From contig OW240916.1 in the NCBI GenBank assembly GCA_933207985.1, positions 84,729,132 to 84,793,131 on the forward strand: DNA of 64,000 nucleotides, read 5' to 3'. Each line of letters opens with the position of its first letter. Positions within the stretch are counted from its first letter, which is position 1. A program made the position numbers and the translations under genes. Source of the stretch: Pelobates cultripes. Lineage: Eukaryota > Chordata > Amphibia > Anura > Pelobatidae. Shown piece after piece: positions 58,358 through 64,000 of the stretch. The notes beneath the pieces were generated by a model, which saw only the letters and a list, made by a program, of their open reading frames with translations, had not been told where the DNA came from and made no database searches.

Positions 58358-59150
58358 ATAATATCTGCCTGATTTATCACAGTGAGTGTCTGAGATTTTT
58401 ATTTTATTTATTTTTTATTTTATAGTTGACAACCAGCAGTCTTCTCAGGCATTTCATGGCCTGTTTCCTTATTAGATAGGCTCAGCCAAGATATTTATTT
58501 GCAAATAGCTGCCATCTGCTCATACACCCTGTGTACACAGGGAGCCACCGTCAACAGGCACTGGGTATTGAAAAACAAAACAAATGTAGCCCATTCAGCA
58601 GCATAGCTAAGGGGAAAGGGCCTTGACATTGCTACGAGAAAGGCATGGAGCGTGTGTAATGTTTGGAATGTGCTAGGACAAAGTAGGGGATGGGTTTTTG
58701 GTTATGGGAGTATTTATAGGGGCCGTTTTAGATTAGGGGCCATCTTAACTAATCCTCACTTACCTGTTGTTGTCCCACCCTCCCTCCCGTTTTGTCTTGA
58801 GAACCGTTTGATCACGGTGGCGAAGGATGGATAAAAAAGTTGGGGTGTAGGTAGTTTGTTCAGCTGAAAGAAAGTTTTAGTTGTAATTGGTATTGGTAGG
58901 TTCGAGCTAGTTGGTATCTGGTGTGTGTATGGTGTATCTTGGAATACCCCAACATTGTGAAAATTGGAAACTTATGCCCTCTGTGTTAATGCTTTATGTA
59001 TTATTGTATTATATGTTATAATGCTTTATCAGTTATTGTTTATGTGGGTCATTGTCTGGGGTAGAGTTGTGAAAAGGAATTGGGGTGTATATGCAATGTT
59101 CAAGTATGTTGACAATGACCTGAAATTATTTTATGTTATCTTTTAAGTCA
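58358..59150. other. spacer, no gene recognised
   Basis: AT-rich to mixed sequence, no conserved frame. Confidence 0.4.
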
Positions 59151-59154
59151 TTAA

Positions 59155-59575
59155 AGGAGCACTATAGTGCCAGGAAAATATACTCGTTTTGCCCCCACCC
59201 TCAGGGTCCCCCTCCCGCCCGGCTCTGGAAGGGGGAAAGGGGTAAAAACTTACCTTTTTCCAGCGCTGGGCGGGGAGCTCTCCTCCTCCGATCCTCCCCG
59301 TCGGCTGAATGCGCACGCGCGGCAAGAGCTGCGCACGCATTCAGCCGGTCGCATAAGAAAGCATTATGATTTTCACAGTGAGAATCACGCAAGCGCCTCT
59401 AGCGGCTGTCAATGAGACAGCCACTAGAGGATTTGGGGGAAGGCTTAACCCATTCATAAACATAGCAGTTTCTCTGAAACTGCTATGTTTATAAAAGAAT
59501 GGGTTAAGCCTAGCTGGACCTGGCACCCAGACCACTTCATTAAGCTGAAATGGTCTGGGTGCCTAGAGTGGTCCT
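59155..59575. mobile_element. 421-bp TTAA element
   Basis: TTAA at 59151-59154 and 59576-59579. Same family as 56795-57187 (AGGAGCACTATAGTGCCAGG start; ggtgcctagagtggtcct end), with an extra segment (ccctcagggtccccctcccg) after the left end. Carries the same two hairpins. Its right TTAA is the left flank of the next mini-palindrome. Confidence 0.9.
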
Positions 59576-59579
59576 TTAA

Positions 59580-59651
59580 CCCCTTAAGGACACATGACAT
59601 GTGTGACATGTCATGATTCCCTTTTATTCCAGAAGTTTGGTCCTTAAGGGG
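59580..59651 (+). mobile_element. 72-bp TTAA mini-palindrome
   Basis: Between TTAA 59576-59579 and 59652-59655, directly abutting the 421-bp element. Identical by eye to 24677-24748. Confidence 0.92.
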
Positions 59652-59655
59652 TTAA

Positions 59656-60130
59656 AGCTGTGATAATTTTTCCCACAACAAGGTGTCTGAGTTTTATTGG
59701 AGGGTTATGGGTTTTGAAAGCGTATGCCGAGAAGGCGACTATGCATATGTCTTGGAACTCTGCCCGGACCTATTCAAGAAGTAGAGATAAAATAAAATCT
59801 TGTAATGCTGGCCTGGACAAGCAGATAATAAGGTTGTCTGAATTTATCTTTATACTAGATCTGTGTCTATCCCATTAGTTAATGCTGTTATGATTTAATC
59901 ACGTACAGCAGACTAATCTCCAGTGGTTTGTTGTCTTCCTTTGCCTTTACTTTACTTCCTCCTTCCCTTTTCATTTCTTTCTTCACATTTGGTGCATGTG
60001 AAAGCTGTCTCTAGCTGTGTCAAGAAATCAGCTGCATTATATATAATTTTATGGCAGGACAGGAGGCTTCATATTTGCTTTAACTTCTTTACTGAAACCT
60101 TCAGCAGCAAAGAAACAGTTAACAGAACTT
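59656..60130. other. spacer
   Basis: No gene. atggcaggacaggaggcttc at about 60051 resembles the start of some DIRS-type terminal repeats, which is weak evidence. Confidence 0.35.
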
Positions 60131-60137
60131 TTCAAAA

Positions 60138-60235
60138 CAACCAATCAGAACAAAGCAACAGTAGTATAAAACCCCTAAGCAGGCTCTTCCACTTCCTCTT
60201 TCTTTGCTGCTGCCTCCAGGTGAGTACTCACCAAC
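60138..60235 (+). promoter_or_regulatory. promoter-like segment with splice donor
   Basis: CCAAT at 60141-60145, TATAAAA at 60165-60171, a pyrimidine-rich initiator region about 25-35 bases later (cttccacttcctctttcttt), and a consensus donor CAG|GTGAGT at 60217-60224. Spacing fits a compact Pol II promoter, most likely the leader of a retroelement (the following 2.7 kb is GC-rich and repetitive). No coding exon identified. Confidence 0.45.
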
Positions 60236-60415
60236 TCAGAGTTGTCTCCGCTCTTGGTTGTTTTTTTATTTTTTTATCCTACATGTTGCTTGTTTATTTA
60301 AACAGTCTATTTAATTAGTCTATTTGCTAGGTTTGTTTAGGCAGCTTAATTGCTGGTTTTATTTAGGCAGGGTTCTTACTGGATTTGTTTTAACAGTTTG
60401 TCTGCTGTGTGTATC

Positions 60416-60583
60416 TAGGCAGTCTATTGCTGAGTTTATCTAGGCAGTCTATTGCTGGGTTTACCTAGGCAGTCTATTGCTGGGTTTACCTAGGCAGTCT
60501 ATTGCTGGGTTTACCTAGGCAGTCTATTGCTGGGTTTACCTAGGCAGTCTATTGCTGGGTTTAGCTAGGCTGTCTATTCAGTG
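60416..60583 (+). repeat. 25-bp minisatellite
   Basis: Six full units of taggcagtctattgctgggt + ttacc start at 60416, 60441, 60466, 60491, 60516 and 60541, with a partial unit at 60566. The three internal units at 60466-60540 are identical. Decayed units extend left to about 60305. Confidence 0.95.
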
Positions 60584-60779
60584 TTATTTCCTATACCACT
60601 TCATGCTATGTAGCTGCTGTATCACTTGTTAACATCTGTTGCTGTATTTAGGCTATTTATCTTATAGATTCAGTATACTCATTGATTTATTGTTATTCTG
60701 GGTTACTTTATGCAGTTTTTCTCACTCTGCTGTATGGGGAATGGGTGTCCCTGCTATGATGCTTTGGCTCTGCCTGTAA

Positions 60780-61130
60780 TCTGTTTCCCCTCCCCGGGTT
60801 CCTCTGCTGGGCTCTGTCGCCCATACCCTTCTCCCTTATTCCCCACCTGCTCCCCGCGGCCCCTGGCCGCTTGCTGAGCAGCCTTTTCAACCGTGGCAGT
60901 GCCACGCGATCACCACGCGGTAGGCCGCGCTCGGCTTTTGCAGTCGTAGCAGCCATTTTGTTGGAGCCGCGGCGGCCATTTTTCAGAGCCACATGGGCTC
61001 CGTACGTTGCGAACAGTGTCTCACCCACTGAACTGCCCTGCTGGCCATGTGGCCATCCTCCCCTCTCCCTAGATCAGGAGAGATAGCCCAGTTTTTTCAG
61101 CTATCCCCCTACTTACTGTGCCTGTCTCAC
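60780..61130. other. GC/CpG-rich segment
   Basis: ccgcggcccctggccgcttg, ggccatttttcagagccaca and similar. It resembles a transposon leader or promoter region with agccattttgttgg repeats; no exon. Confidence 0.35.
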
Positions 61131-61503
61131 ATGCTGCATATGTAACAGATCCTGGATAGCAGGATCTGTCCCAGGCACTCTCACAGCTCACAAGTGCAGC
61201 TTACTATGATGTCTGATGCAATGTGACTAGGTTCTCTATCTTCTCTGTCACGCTTTTTTACTAATTAAATGTGAATCTCAGATTTAAAGGGGCATGTTAC
61301 TGCTCAAATAAAAAATCATTGTTTACAAAAATCATTGTTTAACAAGACTATGCCACATGTGTTATATGCTAACCAAGTCTTTCTCTTAAGGTTCAGTCAT
61401 TTTCTCATAAAAATTAAATGGCCTGTTTTTCAGCACCTAGTTCCCCTGCCTAGGATTTGCTCCCCTTCCTGCAAGGGACTTAAAATCCTACAGGATTAAT
61501 GCG

Positions 61504-61875
61504 GAGGGTGACCCCCTCCTGTGGACTACTCTGCTGGACCTACAGGGTCCCGTTATAACCATAATGAGGGTGACCCCCTCCCGCTGACTACACTACTGGG
61601 TGTACAGACCTCTATGATACCACACTGAGGGTGACCCCCTCTTACCTACAGCACTGCTGGATCTGCAATGCCCGTTTATGGTTATATGAGGGTGACCCCC
61701 TCCTGCTGTCTGCACTGCTGGACCGGCAATGTCTGGTTACTTTATTATACGGCTAACCACTACGGCACTACTGTACCTACAGTGTCCGATTATGTTCAGA
61801 CTGAGGGTGACCCCCTCCCCTGCTGGCCTATACTGCATAGTATGCTTGTGCTTGTTGGGTGACCCCCTCTTGCAC
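61504..61875 (+). repeat. about 61-bp tandem repeat with gagggtgaccccctc
   Basis: gagggtgaccccctc begins at 61504, 61565, 61627, 61688 and 61803, with a decayed unit near 61749 and shortened gggtgaccccctc copies near 61857 and 61879. Each motif is self-complementary (GAGGG/CCCTC). The rest of the unit (tgctggacctacagg...) is only loosely conserved. Confidence 0.85.
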
Positions 61876-61879
61876 GCTG

Positions 61880-63000
61880 GGTGACCCCCAGCTGGCCGCA
61901 CCAGGTATCACTCAGACAGTGTTACCTCTATGGCAGTTGTGCAATCACGACTGAAGGACAAATCTCCCGTACCCAGGTGGTCACTTGGCCTGTCCTCATG
62001 CCGCCCCGCTGACCTCACTGCCAGAAACCATCGGTATCCTACAGGGGACACTCCACCGGCCATCCTAGACGCTACATCAAGCACCCCTGGTACTCGTTGG
62101 CTAACAGATGGATTCATCAAGAGGATCAGTCTTCATGACGGAGTCCGGGAAGGACACCGCAAACACCTGACACGGGGTTTGCACTCTATCTGGGACTAAC
62201 CACTGGATGTCGATGACACGCGGACACAGATGTTTCCTCGGGACAAATGGCGCGTTACAGCTTGGAAAGCGGAGAAGACTAAATTCCCACTGGGAATGGA
62301 CCGATATGACTTATAGGTATCGCCTAGTTGGTTTCTACCCCTGAGAACCGCAAAACGGCCCCTGTCCAAGCTGGACATCAAACTGATGGATTCGGCATCC
62401 AAGTGCTGGGTCTGCTCTCCGGAGTTACCCTCACGTACAAATTGAGCTGACACGTCTCTATTCATAGGGTTCCCCCTTAACTAGCCCTAGAGTTCTCTCG
62501 GACCGTGCCCGGACCCGGATCAAGGTTACAGAACCTTGGACCGTTCCATGAGCGATACGCATGACCAAAAGAGGCGTCCATTCCGACTCATTCCACTGTT
62601 GCCCTGCAGGGCGATGGGTGCGGTGGAGTGGACTCCCGCCCCATCCCCACGCTACATGCTCCCAGTGCATATGTCGTCTGTTGACACTTCGAGACGGAGG
62701 GCACTCATCCCCTCAGAGAGCTGCTCAGCATGGACGATTGGTTCTCTCCTTCAAATGCACATGAGAGAAACCCGCATGGATTTTGCCATCAACATGGACA
62801 TATTGAATCTGACTCACTCCCAGTCAACCCAGTTTCTGGTCTTTCATGGAATATTCGCAACCCGCGGGTCACATTTAGGGGCCCAACCCGGTCAATTGAC
62901 CGGTTGCTATTTGCCATGGAAGCCATACCTCCAGGATCCGGTACTATCAGCCGCTCCAACATGACATTTTCTCTGCTGTATGTGTTTCCTCATATTTAAT
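61880..63000 (+). other. unassigned GC-balanced block, transposon-like
   Basis: Distinct base composition, CpG-retaining, with overlapping frames of 65-142 codons in several phases and no recognisable domain. Probably the body of the element whose promoter-like segment is at 60138, but no RT, recombinase or transposase motif is visible. It ends near a poly(T) run at 63008-63021. Confidence 0.35.
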
Positions 63001-63102
63001 TATCTGTATTTTTTTTTTTTTGGTCCTCCCTAATAGGGGAAGTTAAATTGTAGAACATTTAATGCACACATCTTGAATCTTTGAAACAAGTTACTCTGTG
63101 TG

Positions 63103-63340
63103 TATTAAACAGACATTCTACGCACCCAGACCACTTCATCTCATTGAAGTGGTCTTGGTGCACTGTCCAAGTCCTCTTAACCCTGCAATGTAAAATATTA
63201 CAGTTTCAGAGTAGCTGCAATGTTTGCATTAACCCCTTAAGGACTAAACTTCTGGAATAAAAGGGAATCATGTCATGTGTCCTTAAGGGGTTAAAGGGTT
63301 AAGACTGCCTATAGTGGATTTCACATGACTGCTGACCAGG
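63103..63340. mobile_element. TTAA-class element fragment
   Basis: Contains the hairpin gcacccagaccacttcatct / attgaagtggtcttggtgc and cagtttcagagtagctgcaa, like the ends of 56795-57187, and gactgcctatagtgga at the right. A mini-palindrome sits inside it at 63233-63290. Confidence 0.6.
63233..63290 (-). mobile_element. 58-bp deletion variant of the TTAA mini-palindrome
   Basis: TTAA at 63229-63232 and 63291-63294. Ends CCCCTTAAGGAC / GTCCTTAAGGGG as in the 72-bp copies, but 14 bp of the internal catgacatgtgtgacatgtc palindrome are missing. Confidence 0.88.
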
Positions 63341-63579
63341 GTCACCATTTGGGGGGTACAACCACTACACGTGTAAATGGCCTGGCGAACCTGTGATCTA
63401 TATGCACAATATACACATATATATATATACAACCTCACGAATAAGAGCCTTCGCACAGCAAAGGTGAATGCTGAGCTCATACAGCACCACAGGACAATTA
63501 GGGCATGCTATAACTCTGCTCCACCTGCCTGGCCAGAGGTAAGAAGCAGGGAGGGGGGAAAACTTAGAATAATAATAAC

Positions 63580-64000
63580 TAGAAAAGCTACAATTTCTGG
63601 GGAAATTGTGTAAAGTGTTCTTGCCTCCACCAGTAGTCTACAACTGGAGTGGGCGGAGTAACTGTTATCATTTATATAGCACATTTAATTGCAACGTTGT
63701 TGCACAGTTACATTAAACCATATATTTATAAAAACATTAGCAGGTGTTCAAAAGGCCCTGTCTATGACATCACTTGCTGCTGCAGCCTGGCACAGGTCAG
63801 AGTATTTTGGCAGTTGCCATCTTCAAACGGTCATATTTTAAAAACTATAAATCCTACAGCGAAGAGCTTTATATTGTGAGAATCACAAGACCCAGACCTA
63901 CATTGTGATGCATAGTATGTCTCTGAAGTATTAAAAATGAAGGCACAGTCGCAGTTTAGAAATTGCACTTCAAATTTGAGCTTTGCAGAGTGAAGTTTCA
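63580..64000 (+). repeat. dispersed frog repeat, copy 3
   Basis: Matches 4284-4323 plus 4644-4690 without interruption, then 8115-8315. It runs off the end of the window. It serves as the empty-site reference for the insertion at 4324-4628. Confidence 0.8.

Noticed and set aside
1..64000. tRNA, rRNA or snRNA genes
   Set aside because: No cloverleaf, A/B-box pair with correct spacing, or conserved snRNA motif was recognised by eye; a tRNAscan-SE run would settle it.

Overview
Overall character. This is a vertebrate, almost certainly anuran (frog), nuclear window. I find no host exon and no RNA gene that I can defend. It is a dense mosaic of transposable elements, many inserted into one another, with AT-rich spacer between them. 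The frog assignment rests on recognised repeat families: TTAA-target elements beginning AGGRACACTATAG, 72-bp CCCCTTAAGGAC mini-palindromes, L2 3' tails (GTTGGCGCTTTATAAATAAT), a CR1/L2-like 3' end with repeated CATAGAAACATAGA, a Tc1-type end beginning TACAGTGCAGGAAAAAA, and Tx1/L1-like LINEs. The assignment is from memory of such genomes, not from a search.

Layout. 1-797: right part of a hAT-like non-autonomous element. 2290-2610: L2 LINE end. 4284-8760: a dispersed repeat carrying a solo-LTR candidate (4995-7952), itself split by a hAT-type element (5269-7240) with an exact 8-bp target duplication and about 1 kb of internal satellite. 9304-10795 and 19013-20428: two minus-strand, internally deleted L1-derived elements with 14-15-bp target duplications; the second splits a CR1/L2-like LINE. 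20907-22533: a TTAA element with a TG-rich core. 26.0-29.5 kb: C-rich sequence, a third L1-derived insertion and three 451-bp tandem copies. 32.9-36.8 kb: a GC-rich block with a decayed tyrosine-recombinase (Ngaro/DIRS-like) retroelement, having RT and RNase H remnants followed by an SGNH-hydrolase remnant. 41.2-43.4 kb: one TTAA element split by two insertions, one a palindromic element with 188-bp and 53-bp perfect inverted arms. 45.4-46.9 kb: a foldback element. 47.3-49.7 kb: a broken Ty3/gypsy (Mag-like) element. 52.6-53.5 kb: a second hAT-type element with an exact 8-bp duplication. 53.7-57.9 kb: an L1 ORF2 split by an ORF1-only (HAL1-like) L1 and by a TTAA element. 59.2-63.3 kb: more TTAA elements, a promoter-like segment and two minisatellites.

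How it works together. Nothing here forms a host pathway. Autonomous machinery is present only as broken copies (L1, L2, CR1/L2, Ty3/gypsy, Ngaro-like). Non-autonomous elements dominate and show precise boundaries: 8-bp duplications for hAT, TTAA for Kolobok/piggyBac-like, and 10-15-bp duplications for LINE-type insertion. The best candidate for an under-described system is a dispersed palindromic family with a short core, (C)TGAxxAAG-stem-loop-stem-GAAACGCGT. The stem sequence varies between copies while pairing is mostly kept. It resembles a hammerhead ribozyme core with a palindromic helix III, as known from Penelope-like elements.
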